In this document: positions 36,501-48,419 of the stretch, one piece after another
Numbering within the stretch: the first letter of the stretch is position 1
Layout of the letters: each line of letters opens with the position of its first letter
From: Phytoseiulus persimilis
Taxonomy: Eukaryota; Arthropoda; Arachnida; Mesostigmata; Phytoseiidae
Assembly: GCA_037576195.1 (NCBI GenBank)
Contig: CM075103.1
Coordinates: 14,322,001 to 14,386,000, forward strand
Direction of reading: 5' to 3'
DNA length: 64,000 nt
Translations under genes and position numbers: made by a program
The notes under the pieces: generated by a model
Database searches by the model: none
What the model saw: only the letters and a program-made list of their open reading frames with translations
What the model was told of the DNA's origin: nothing

Positions 36501-39500
36501 CTGATTCGGGGGCTCGAAACTCACAAACCGCCCCAAGTCGCCGAGAATAAAGGGGCTCCGATTGATCTAATGAGCAACATCTGGAGGACTTTGGACGCGA
36601 GCGAGCTTTCTCCGAGATTGTTTTCGCAACTGGAACAACGAAGTAATATCATGCTGCTTTTGTGTACGCCTGGAGGAACCGGATGTCTTCGCTGTCCTCT
36701 CCGTTCTCTTCCTCGAGATCCTCCCTTTTTTTCCTTGCTCACTCCTGATGTTCTCCTGATGACGATTGTCGTTTCGGGAGGCACCAGCGACACAAAAGAC
36801 CCGCACCTTTCTCCTTGAGATTCTTTGAATTTTCAGAGCCTGGGTGATTCCTGTTCTTCAAGAGTCTGAGGCTCACATGAGTTCCCGAGTTCGGTTTTGG
36901 ATCATGTGCACCGAACGCCACGTCGGTTGTCGAGGGTACGTCCCGGAACGAGCTCAGCCGGTTCGCCTCTGAGCGAGACCAGACGGCCTGATGACACCGA
37001 TGAGCAACTCGTAACCTCTAGCGTAAACAAACCCAAGCCATCGTACCACCGAAGTGAATCACGTCATGAGTGCTCGGGGACGACACAAAGGGAACCGGAA
37101 ACGGAGTCTCATAAAACTCGAGCACACCTCATTCAGGGAAAGCACGCCTAAACACTGACAATCTCGAGTCGCCCGCTGGGGGAAACTCAAGCGGCTCGAT
37201 GTATCAGAGTTCCGAACATCCATTTCCCGTTGGAATCAAAGAGGGGATTCAGAGATGATGGGGACGCGGGGAAGAGGAACGATTCCCTGGATTTTTCCGG
37301 CTTCGAGCGGCCGTTACTCTGCCCACTCCTCCGCGGAGCCTCGCTAACGAAGCTGAGTCGGAGGGAGGTTCGAATCGCGATGCCGGAGTTCGAACGCCCG
37401 CGGCATTATTCCCTCTCTCTGCTCTGAGCTCGGATATTATTTACCCGATATATTGCTGGACTCCGACGGGTTCTTCGTCCTGCGCTGTCAACGCGCACGA
37501 TTTTTTCGCGTGTCGGCCCGGGCCCCTCTGGATGTGAGCATACATGTTGTCACCGAGAGTTGATATAATTCCCTGATTTCGTGCCGAGATCGCGGAGCTG
37601 CGTCCGAAGTTCGACCTGTTGCCACGTTCCGGTCATGGACAGCTCGTTACTCTTGCATCAGTCCCGAGGGTCGCATTCCATTCAACTTGGCGAAAAACAC
37701 GACAACGAAGGGCCACGCGATTAACGAGAACCTCCATTCAGTGCGCAAACTCGCGTTCTTCTACGCTGCAGAAATTTCTCTACAGAAAGAGACCTACGGT
37801 GGAAGGGACGACGGAAGTGCCGAAATTTGAGGAAATTTTTACGGCGTTCGATCTGAGCCCCGCGAATCAGAGGGGTTGCTCGGACGTCCTCGAACGTTCT
37901 CGGAGCCAACCTCCGGCATCCGCCTGCCCTGATAAGCGGTGTCGTAGAGAACCGCCTCGGCATTCGGAACGACCATACGTGTGAGAAACAATGCGTTTTC
38001 AATGCAAACAAACAAACTTGTGGGAATGAGAAAAAATGGAGACCCTATCAGCACATTCTCAAGGTCTGCGTCGGTCGAGAAACACGTGTCCTGCTTCGCT
38101 TGATAACGACCGGAGCCTACTTCAGAGGAACGATGCAGCGGTACCGGGGCAGCAAACTCAACGATACGGGAGAAGAAGCGAAGAATCTGGGGAGCCATTC
38201 GAGCAACGTGTTATGCCATTCGAGTTAGGAAACTCCAATTCATCGAACCATGTGAATCGACCGGAGCTCGAGCGCCTCCACCCTCACACAGGAGATGGCT
38301 TCGTAACAAGTGAATGACGAACGTTCTGTTCTCACTGCCGCCTCACAAAATGAAGTTCACGACCGATAACGGCGGCGGGTCATCTTTCTCTCACAAATGC
38401 TGACAACGCAAGCGTGGGGGAGCTGATCCGTCGCTCTGGAGCGAACAGACGCCGGACGGAGGCGGAATCGAAATATCTCGTTTACTACCAGCTGGCCTCA
38501 GCTATAGGACCCGAGGATACTTTTCCAGAGGCCGGCGAAAGGCTAGAAGTCTGTGCGTTGTCCGCGTCGGGACCGAGCATCCGCATGCCATTGTCCAACA
38601 ACCGCTTTCAGGGCCACAGGGAATCAGTGAATCAGTTTGATTGGGCGTTGAGATCGCTTCCTGCGACCGCTGGAATAATGGAGCAGGCCCGTCGGCTCGC
38701 TCGTCCAGCTGAAGATACTCGATGCCAAGGGAAGCCAACATCAATTTTTCTGCAGCTTTCCATAAGTTATGACCGATTGAGAGCGATGGGAGCACTACTT
38801 TTTTTCATGCTCTCACAAGATAAGAGAAACACCTGAACTTCTCGAGAAATGGTTTCTATGATGCCTACCGTATTGAGACAAATGTCGGAGAAGTTTCTCT
38901 GGCAGCAAAGCCTACGCTGGCCAAGAACCGCGGATTCAGCATAAGATGTCTGTAACGGGGGGCCGGAGTGGAGGACCCGAAAAATTTGGGCGAGTTGGCA
39001 ATCGCTTGCAATGGGGAGCAGCAGGTTTAAATACGTGATCCTCGGATTCAAGCTCCTGGGTGGATCGATTGAACGGTAGTTTGTCCCCATCGTGCGAAAT
39101 TTCAGACTTTCATGACCCACATTCCTCAGAAAACGAGTTCTCCCATGTGGTTTGGCTCTGGCTTAAACCACCTTTCTCTCGCTTCTCGAGGAATCGACCG
39201 CAGTGGCTACGTTCGCGGGAAGCTCCTCGACACCGGATTCCACTGTTTGCCAGTTCTCAGTAGCGAACCATCTCTCAGTTCCCGAAAGTTCCCCATTCCC
39301 AGTCATCCTTCTCAAACATTCCTAACTGTTCGTCACCTTCGACTACGAATTCAAGGCAGCGTCAGAGCGAGTCTCGATGCGTGGTTAAGAGGGCAGAGCC
39401 ATTGCCCGTTCCGAACTCATCCGGATCAACGTTGATCTTGTCTCCAACCTCTTCCATGGCGCCAGCGGCGTGTTTTCTCGGTTGGAGAAAAATCTATCGA

Positions 39501-40097
39501 GCGATAGCGGGAAGCCGACGAAGAGATATTTCAGACGATACAATGTCTGTTACCAATGGCTGGGTGCTCGGTCTCCGCAAATCAGATCTGATCGTGGGTT
39601 CATTTCCGATATGGGTTCGGGCAGGGATAACTGAATCATTTTCTCATCCTTCGACTGCGGTCACCAAACGTTAGCTCGACTGATTCACTTCTCACACGAG
39701 AGCTCGGACCCAAGTCTCTCGACGATGACTAGGTGGCTTTGTGGCTCAGTGACGGTGCAGTAAGCACAAACAATGCGTTACAGCGCATGCAGCACGTGAT
39801 TCGCGCGCGTGCGAAGAACCGCACGACGTGATACTCCATTAGAGCTACCAGTTTTTCCTTCCATTTCGAGCGGGTGTTCCGCAGCTCTCACTAACAATGT
39901 TCCTCGCGGAGTGAGAGCGATGCGCTCGCGAAAGTAAAAGCCGGGGAGAGAAGGGGGATGTGGGGGTTTGATGGGGGACAAAACTCGTACAGACAATAGG
40001 TGCTGTGACTCAAGTAATTGGTTTTGCTCAGCTGAGGAGTGGAAGCCGGAGAGGAGCGGCGGCGGTTGAATCCGGAGCGTGGATGTGACACGGGAGC
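33529..40097. other. no supported gene
   Basis: About 6.5 kb without a supportable gene. 34195-34290 and 35200-35490 are purine-rich, which lengthens open frames on the plus strand without implying coding. The 190-codon minus-strand frame at 34070-34642 lies in such biased DNA and gives a Ser/Arg/Pro-rich translation. Confidence 0.4.
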
Positions 40098-40113
40098 CAG
40101 TCAGTCAGTCAGT
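40098..40113 (+). promoter_or_regulatory. (CAGT)n initiator-like run
   Basis: Four tandem CAGT units create several overlapping TCAGT initiator motifs 15-30 bases upstream of an ATG at 40128. No TATA box at the expected distance was seen. A related run of GACC/GACT units lies at 51284-51319. This may be a start-site region or simply a microsatellite. Confidence 0.15.
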
Positions 40114-40127
40114 GAACCAACGGTCCA

Positions 40128-41157
40128 ATGGAGGTTCCGTTAAGATTAACGAAAGCCTTCAGGGACGAGGCGCTGCCGCTGATGGTGGTGGCAAACAGAG
40201 CAGAGGGGCGAGGGGGGAGAGCTAAGGAGGTGGGCGCAGAACTTTTCACTTATTTTTTTATGCCCAAGTTTTTCCTCTCCGGCGCGAGCAGTGAAAGCGG
40301 CCAGTGGAGTTTCCCGTCCAACGAATTCCAGCCGGTGGGCCCGTTGGTTCGCGGCTCGCTCGGTCATAGTTACCTCGTTCATCATAATCTTCTTATCATT
40401 CGAGCGCTACTTAATTCCTACTTGGAACTTGTTCCCCAGGATTCGCTCCCTCGCGAAGAGACGTCGACGAAGGCGACTATCAGCTCGAGCGAGGCGATCC
40501 CGGCTGTCGGACAGGCCCCGGATCATTCCGAGCAGGTCTGCGCGCGATTCATCGATACCGTCGGAGATTGCTGAATTCGATACGCGAAGGGCTGCCCAAC
40601 CCAATGGAATGGAGAGGGCTGTCGTTCTCGGGAGATCTCGTTGTTGACATTCGGGCGCGTGGAGAATATCGCCATGAAACTGTTGATCCACGCGTCCTGC
40701 ACAAGAGATGTCCTCGAAAAGGATGCGCGATCCAAACGGTCGCGACCAACCCGGAGCAACCAGGCCTCGCTCAACTGGTTCTTCCCGCTCGACAGTCCGA
40801 TGACCCCCATGTGAGGCTTACCATCTTCCAGCTGAGAGAACTGTGAGTCCGGCTCTCTTCCTCTTGAGCCTTCTCGTGGTTGCGACACCAAAAGTCAAGT
40901 GCGAGTCGTGCGAAGAGGCTTTCCCGACAGGCCATCCTGACGGAATCCCTCGCCGGAAAACCTCGACGCGAAGGACAAAGACACGGGGAAACATATACTG
41001 CTCTCTGAGCCATCACTTCGAGGATATATGGACGCACGCAGGAGCGCTTGGACTGCTCACACGGGATGACAACGTAAAAAATTCACCCGAGCGCTTGCTG
41101 GACGCGCTGACGAGGACACAACTGGATTACGAGTCGGCGCTTCCGCTGAATTCCTGA
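40128..41157 (+). CDS. candidate exon cluster, frames not reconciled
   Basis: An ATG at 40128 opens a 148-codon frame. A second plus-strand frame (40568 to 40841) ends at CTGAGAGAACT followed by GTGAGTCC, with peptide segments such as EWRGLSFSGDLVVDIRARGE and DDPHVRLTIFQL. A third frame (about 40804-41157) contains hydrophobic SPALFLLSLLVVATP followed by a Cys-x-x-Cys segment and a charged tail. A fourth (about 41066-41250) contains AEFLTHPDEDYLKQISGRE. They sit in three different frames. Joining them needs introns of only about 26 and 41 bases, so I cannot give a valid model. The minus strand is also open over much of it. No family recognised. Confidence 0.15.
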
Positions 41158-41795
41158 CTCATCCCGACGAGGACTACCTCAAGCAGATTTCAGGGAGAGA
41201 GCGGAACGAAGTGCGGGCAACGCAGCCTCTCGAGCTCAGAAGCTCCTGTCGAAAGATCTCTCGAGTCTGCCACTGACAGCTGTCCGTTCTCAGCTGAGCC
41301 AGCGCGGAGAGATCTGACGGGAAAGTTCAAATCGGGTTGCGTCCCACATTAGCGTCAGGAGCTGCGTGAAACCGGCTTCCGAACGGAGCCATCCCGGAGC
41401 TTGGTCCCCCAAGGCACGCGGTGGAAAAAGTCTCCGGTGCACGCGCCATTCTCCTTTTCTGGGGCGTTTTGAGACCACGACGAATTTGGGAGCTCTACAC
41501 AGGTTCGACCGGGGTTCATGATGGTTCCCATAAGCCTCGTTATAAAAACAAGAGACCTCTGTCCGCGCGGCTCCGCTTGGCGCAGAATCAAAGTCTGCTG
41601 CATCGATCAACTCACGCCACGGCGCTCTATTCGCGTTCAAGGACTCGATATCTCCTCAAGAAATATCTTCCGAATCTGTAATACATCGGGAATCGAGTTC
41701 TGGAACATGGGCCACTAAATGGTGATATTGTGATATTTGTGAGCCCGCATCTCAGTTGAGGTTCGGAGACGGGTCCCGACAATTGACTTCTACAG

Positions 41796-42811
41796 GAACG
41801 CGCCGAGATTGGGGTTGACTTCAAAAGATTGATCATGGACTCGAGATTGCGGAAGGCTCTCAACCATCCTGATGCCCTCATTTTCGGTGTGGATTCAAAA
41901 TATTCATTTCGATGATATATTCAGTCCCCTTGGAGCGCAGCCCGATGCTATCCAGCAGAATTTGAGGATTCATGATGTCGGAGACTCTGCAAACTTAAGA
42001 ACAATTGCCACTGAGCATGAAGTGGAGAGAATTCTCCATGGAGGAAATTTAACCAGGAAACTTTCCACTCAATGGCCCTCGACTTCCTCAGGAGCCGCGG
42101 GCGATCGTATCTATAAGATCTGTGCCCGACTCCAGTCTTCGGAAACATTTTCTGGAATCAGGCTATCACGCGTTCCTTGCATTGACTGTACTCCTGGATG
42201 ATCCCGGCCGTGAGCCCGGGCTCCGACGCAGTACTACTCCGAGCCTGTGAGTTGGGCGGCACCCGAGTAGGATGGAAAAATCTCTCGAGGACGACTTTAA
42301 GACAGTGGTCGATGTTCGGGTGATTCGAAATGGTGCTTTATTACAAAAAGAAGGATAACACAGTGCTGGTGTGCTTGAGTGCGCGACGACCGAGGAACCG
42401 AGGGGAGTATCTTGCGAAAAGCGGAAGGATGCTATCCTCAATATGTTTTCATTGGATGCTTGCGAACGGGGAAAGAATGTTGCGGTCATGGATGGTCTTT
42501 TTCAACCTCGAAATCGTCTCTGTTTCGTTTCTTGTGTAGATTCTTCCGAATCCCGAATCGAGCGGAATCCGCCTTCCATTCTGAAACTGGATTTTCTGAA
42601 TATCTTTTTCGACCGGCATTTCAAACGGGAAGTTCGCCTGAAGCCACTGTTTGAATCCTCCGAAATCTCCTCATCAAAAAGAACGCGTTTAACAACAACT
42701 CATCAATATGTATTACTGATGCACGTATTTTCAAAGAGAAGACGTGAGCTCTCGCCTCAATATTCTGCGGCCTACCGCAGGCTCATGATTCGTGGAGCCG
42801 TCAGCGGGTGA
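41796..42811 (+). CDS. candidate multi-exon gene end, unknown protein
   Basis: Three plus-strand exons chain with compatible phases. 41796-41886 starts after TTGACTTCTACAG, reads ERAEIGVDFKRLIMDSRL and ends phase 1 at GTGTGG. 42057-42246 starts after AATTTAACCAG, contains AIVSIRSVPDSSLRKHFLE and a Leu-rich stretch, and ends phase 2 at GTGAGT. 42364-42811 starts after GATAACACAG and ends with TGA at 42811. A preceding exon ending ATATTT at 41738 with a GTGAGC donor and a 57-base intron is also phase compatible. The last exon is 149 codons with segments such as ILKLDFLNIFFDRHFKRE. Other frames are open across part of it, third positions are unbiased, and no domain is recognised, so this remains a hypothesis. 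Confidence 0.22.
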
Positions 42812-42982
42812 TTTGAAGTCGCACACCCCTGCCCTGACATATTCTCTCTGAAGTCCAATGGCTCGACGCCCACCTTCCTGAGGCGTGAGGATGAGCTCTC
42901 TAACGTCTTGACAACAAATATACTGAGAGGATCCTCAGATGCAAGCACTCGTCACCAGTCTCCATCGCATATTATACCAACT

Positions 42983-43176
42983 CAGTCCAACCTCGATTAG
43001 TCCAACTTGATGGACAGTGCAGCCCCGATGACTTCAACTTCGGATTATTCCAACTTTTGATCATTTCAACGTCGATTGTTTCGACTCTTGATTATTTCAA
43101 CCTCAATTAATTCAACTTCCGATTATTTGAACCGTCTCCTGCATCGATTAGTTGCAATAATAGAGGTTGTACTGTA
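42983..43176 (-). mobile_element. pogo/Tigger-like MITE, copy 3 (inverted)
   Basis: The same family in the opposite orientation. Its family-left end is at the right: AGAGGTTGTACTG followed by TA (43175-43176). Next to it lies TAATCGATGC-type sequence when read in reverse, matching copies 1 and 2. The other end is CAGTCCAACCTCG at 42983, one base changed from the terminal repeat, with the flanking TA lost. The interior is a series of TTCAACCTCGATTATT-type repeats, the complement of those in the other copies. No coding capacity. Confidence 0.8.
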
Positions 43177-45675
43177 TCTCGACGTGCTGGGCCATTTTCT
43201 CCTCTCGAGGGGATGGAACACCCCTCCTGGAAATTGGTCGTCGCTCCGAAGAGCTCACACCTCTGAAACTTTACGAATCGAACACCGCCCAAGCTCCTCC
43301 GCTCGTACCGCATTCCTGCGCGTTGGACCTTTCCTTTTCTTTTTTTCTCGTCGACGACATGTAGACGTATCCTATTGTCTTCGCTCTCATTGGATAGTTC
43401 AAAGGATCAGAAAACCCAGCAACTGCTGCCACAAAGCCCGATTAGGATGCGGTCATGTCGACCACCGTCCTGAAATTTGTCGTGTGAGCATCCGAACCGC
43501 CGTCAGTTTTCCGGAAACAGTTCCCAGATCGATTGCTCTAACTCAGAGCTGGAAGACCACTCGGAGCTGAGTCACGACGATCCCCATTCCTCTGGGAACC
43601 TGATCCCTCTGAATGGTTCTCTTACCAATCAAAACTATGATTGGTCAAGATCCAAAGGGAGCTCCGTGGTTCTGCGACTTGGAGCGTTTTCTGGTTGTCG
43701 AAACAACATTGAAATCGACGGGAGGTTCTCCCGTGAACTTGTGGAATTCCAGGAAAAAAAATAACCGGATTGGCTCATCGCCGACGGGGTTTGGGGCGCG
43801 ATGGAGCCCCAAGGTCCATCGAGTCTCCTCGCATAAATGACGGAGCGGCACAGGACTCCATGGCTTGTCAGAAGAGACGTTTCCACTTTGAAAACGAGCG
43901 AATCCGATCTGACTTCAGTTTGCGATGACGCCGCACACGCTAGCCTCGCGGAGCCTGCGCTGAATCCCACGCGATTCCGATAGAGCCGAGCTCGGAACTG
44001 AGATGAACTCGGATCGAGTCTATTTTTTGGAGGCGATCAACACTGTTGCGCGTTCTAAAATATTAAAGGCCATACGAGGGCAATCGAATATCAAAGGCAA
44101 TCTATGCCCGTGATGCCGCGTGAAGATGCTCAGAAAATTTTGTTGTCGCCTCCTCCACAGGAGGCCCATTGCAGTACTCTCAAGTGAAGGAAGCGGTTCG
44201 CGCCACCGAGAATCGGACCCACGGCACCCGCACGTCGCGCCCATGGATCAGGTTTGAGACACCAACCAACAGATCCGGACAAGGGGAGTGAATGCACGGA
44301 ATTTCACAGGATGATGTGGACTCCGAATGTGCCTGCAGGGCTGTGAACGGGTAATCCATCACCCGAGATGATGAAACTCGTCTCCTTAGTTCTGAGATCG
44401 GCGCTGTTCCCAATGTCCTGACGAGCCCGCCGAACAGTTCCATCTCTGACCATCGTTTGACATACCACCGGTGGTTGCGTACGAGGACCGCGTTCTCCTG
44501 AAAGACCTGCGGAAGCTTGAGCTTGTTACAAACTTTATAACTCAACCAAGTTGTAAACCGTGCGAGGCTGGCGGACGCGAACCCAGCATTCGAAAGCCCC
44601 AGCTTGAGACTCTGAACTCATCCCGAATTAGTCTAACTCTCCGAGACATCCCCCTTTCTGTGACACCATCTGTGAAAGGAAAGACAGAAACCAAACGCCT
44701 GCCCGCAAACCCCAATCAAGCCGATTCCAACCCGGTGCATTACCTCAGCCCAGTCATGATGAACACAAATGTCATGACGGGGTGCGAGGCCGGCACGCAT
44801 CTTTGTCAATGCGAGGGACCCTCGTTCGCCTCCTCGATAAATGAATGCGCGATTACTCTCACTATTCGGGTCGTTAATCCTCGAGCGCATAATTGGACGC
44901 GACAATGGAGCCTCATGCGCCTCCATGCCTCCAGTTTCAGCAGAACCCCACTAGACCAACTCTCACTGCTTGGACTGCGCGTTCGTTCGCAGCTCACCAA
45001 AGCTGAGGAATCCGTCGCGACTGTCCCGGTGTCGGCGCGCGAAGAGCGCTGAAATCCCAGGGGAAGATCCCGATTCCGATAGACGATTTATTCGAGGCTG
45101 AAAGTAGAAACGAGGAACCTCGGAAGTCGGTTCACTAGCTTCATAACCTGCTCATCCGGGCACTGAACCGGAGGACAGCCGACAATTGAGAGCTTGGCTT
45201 AGAATCTTGGAAAACTGGAAACCAGATCGATGAGCGTCCTTCGGGAGCACGGCCCTGCACTGATTATAGAACCTGAGGTGCCCACGTCCTTCGGGAATCC
45301 CTGTTTGTGGGGAATCTGTCCCACCTGTATCAGATTTTCGCACCCAGAGCAGCCATGCCGCCCTCGAGCATCATTGCGTTCCAGAGTGGGCTGCACTCGT
45401 TTTCTATTTCCATGTAATATGATAACAATTATCAATAATTATTCATCATTGTAATGGATACATATACGTATTATCCGACTCTGAGATTAGTCCCCTACGG
45501 AGTTGAGGATGTAGGAGTTGGAGGTTGTTTCCTGATTTTGATATCAGAGAAACCGGAATCCCAAGCGCGAGGGGAAGTTCCGAGAATCCGCCGCGCCTAC
45601 ACGAGAACTTCCAGAAAAATTGCCAGTGTCAATCCAAGTTCGCGCGATTCGACCAAACGATGAATGTTGCGGTAA

Positions 45676-45711
45676 GCCCTCGGAACAGCCCTCGGAACAG
45701 CCGTTGGAACG
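45676..45711 (+). repeat. 12-bp tandem repeat, three copies
   Basis: GCCCTCGGAACA occurs twice exactly and a third time with changes (GCCGTTGGAACG). A short minisatellite of recent origin. Confidence 0.8.
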
Positions 45712-46436
45712 TTCCGGAACATACCGGATTCCAACGAAAAAAAACGTTGTGACGAGTATCCGTCAAAAAGCTGTCACCGGCATTGATTGTCTGGAAGCCA
45801 AGGTTCGAGCACCGGTGGCTAGGAGCCCATAAGGTCACTCAATATCCCCGCCCGACTCCGGAAGCGACGTCGAGAATATTTCCCTCCTCTCGGCGGACCA
45901 CAGCTCCCCTCAGGTGTAGGTGCTTGCGGATGGGTTCACTCGCCTCAGCAGTTCCTTGAGAGCACCACATTCAATTGTCCTGTCGTTCACGGAGGGCTGA
46001 ACGTTTTGAGATGCACGCACGCACTTATCCAATCGATTTGTACGGGACTGGGAGACATAAAGCAACGATGTCGGTTCGCATGATATCCGCTGGTTCCGAC
46101 TCGGTCAGACCCCCTTCACCGGGGGGACGCTGCTTGGAGAGAACTCAGCGCTCTTGAATGGGCTTTGCTGAAACCGTAATCCAAATTCAGCCGGGACTCC
46201 GGATGTATTATGTGTCTCGGACTTTGTGCACGTCGTCGATTCCCGTGTCCAGCAAAACCGTCGGAGCATCGGCACGGGGGTAACCATCGGGGGTCCGGCT
46301 AACGGTAACCCCTCTCCCTTAGACGCCTGTGTGTGAACAACGATGCTCCCCCCGGGGTCCGCTGTGATCGCATTCTGCATCAAAGAGCTGACTCCCTAAC
46401 GAGCTTTGCAAAGCTAAAAGGCACTTTCGGGACGGA

Positions 46437-46455
46437 GGGGGGGGGGGGGGGGGGG
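46437..46455 (+). repeat. poly-G run (19)
   Basis: Nineteen consecutive G bases followed by CGGAG. The longest homopolymer G tract in the window. Confidence 0.95.
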
Positions 46456-48402
46456 CGGAGTGTCCTGCCGGGTCGATTTTTACAGAATCTCGATGAGTTC
46501 GACAACTTTGTATCTGACCCCGAACCGGAGTTTTGTTCCTTGTGGATGTCTGACCGCGTGTTTCGCGATTTCCACGTGTAGCCGAAAACCGTGCTATCGG
46601 GCAGAGATTCTTTCCGACCTCATTCTGTCCTCTTGCCAAGGGTAATAAGCAGTGGGACATTCGTTCTCCGCCGCTCCTCCGCGCAATCGGTCGATCGCAG
46701 AAATTCTCTCGAACGAAAATTGAAAGACTCATGATCTGTGAGATTTCAACCCTTCGTGACACAATGCTTGACATTCGCACTCTGCGGTGATCCGGTAAGC
46801 CAACCACACCCGCAATCAAAACCCCTTCATCTTGAAACTCACAGTACGCCCGGTCAATGAACATACCGTACGATTCACGCTACTACACAGTTGATTCGAT
46901 CTGAGGCGGAGCCAAACGACTCTCGAGTACGCGTTCTCGCGACTCGATGACTGAATCAAGGATCATCTCGGTCAGTGGTTCGATTCCGAAACTACTCGAA
47001 TACCCCTTGATTCTGCTTCAGCCCTTTATGATTGACTCGACTCTGCAGGCCCAGATTAGGCCACGAGGTCCTAACTCGAATCAGGTCGGGTTTGTGGACG
47101 CGAATGGCCATGATAAGAGTGCGTTCGAAATGGACTGAGTGGCCGCATCCCGAGTAGTCCATGTGCCTCGACAGGCCCAGGGAACGGCGAGAACTTCATC
47201 CAATTTCTTCGAACGAAATCCAATTAAACGCGCGTTTGAGTTGTCTCTGTCCGATATATGAAGCTCTCGACTAGGCGGGAAATCGGGATGATGAACTGCC
47301 GGAGATGGGCAGGAACCCAGAGTTGGGGTCTGAGTTTTGAGCCGGGCGTCTGGGTTGGCCGATTCAACAATCAGCTGAGTGGACGGACGGACTGTTAAGT
47401 GTGTAATCAACCTTTGTGCTCTCGAACGCGAATCCCCAGGGCCTCCCGCACTGCCCATAAAAGAGAACAGACAGAGCCAGGGTGGCTAGCAATCTGTCCC
47501 GACCATAGAAAGTCGCCAACGGCGTCAGACATCTAGCTCTTGCGCCGGCTAATGGTGGATCGCACGGAAAATCCGCCATTCGCCAGACACAATGGTCGGA
47601 CAGCCCACATCGACCAATCTGTCGTTAACTGCGGATGCCCTCGAGTGTCTCCTGCCGGGCTGTGCATCGCTCCGAGATCTCCCTCGGGTGGCCCTGGGGC
47701 CACAGGGCCTGGCGGCTCAGCGAGCGGACTGAGCTCATGGATGGTGAACCAATTTTCCTGTTGGTTCACTTCCGTGTTTGGCTCCCCCGCCTCGCCGATA
47801 CCTCACGGAACTATGAGTCAGGGAAAACGATAACTTAATTGATAACGTGTGATTTCGTTTGTGAGGGGACGCTGTTAGTCGCCGAGTGTCTTCGACTATT
47901 GTTGCTGATCCTGCGAAACCCTCTGCTTTGGTTGGCTGTCCCGTCAAGAACCCCGCGACACTCTCTCTGGTGATCAGGGTGATCCAAAGAACTCCCGAGT
48001 CTAGGGTGCGGGATACAGCGCAAGGGAAACTCCACATTCCAGAGGAAAATGTATGGATCCCTTACAAGCTATCTTTGACGAGGATATTCGGGTTCGGATT
48101 CCTCTCTGGTGAGAAATGCTGACAAATTCAGCACAGCGTGAGTTCCCAATCAACAAACAGGAGTTCCGGACGGCCTCTGATTTGTCCGTGGAAAATCAAA
48201 TCGGCCGAGTGACTTCATTCTGAACTGACTGCCTTGACGCGAGCAACAGGACTCATAATAGGTTCTTTTTTCAACTGCGAACTCTGGATTCCTGCAGGTA
48301 ACGAACCGTTATTTCCTATGTTCGTTCAAAACCGAATCAGATAGAGAGCAGCTCAGATAACGAACGCGGCAGATAGCGATGTCATCTGATGCGGTTTTGA
48401 GG

Positions 48403-48419
48403 AAAAAAAAAAAAAAAAA
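48403..48419 (+). repeat. poly-A run (17)
   Basis: Seventeen consecutive A bases after TTTTGAGG. It could be the tail of a retroposed sequence, but no target duplication or recognisable retroelement body was found upstream. Confidence 0.9.

Noticed and set aside
28041-43176. The repeated TTGAAATAATCG units as a CRISPR-like or satellite array
   Set aside because: Units are adjacent or irregularly spaced, lack unique spacers of constant length, and are enclosed by inverted ends with TA duplications, which identifies them as parts of MITEs.
44471-45052. 193-codon plus-strand open frame
   Set aside because: No splice support or codon bias, and long frames are open on the opposite strand. Its length is about the expected maximum for random sequence.
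45765-45820. A good B-box word (AGGTTCGAGCACC) suggesting a tRNA gene
   Set aside because: No A box at the right distance upstream and no cloverleaf pairing.
48403-48419. Poly-A run as the tail of a processed pseudogene or LINE
   Set aside because: The upstream 500 bases show no coherent degraded frame or known element and no flanking duplication was seen.
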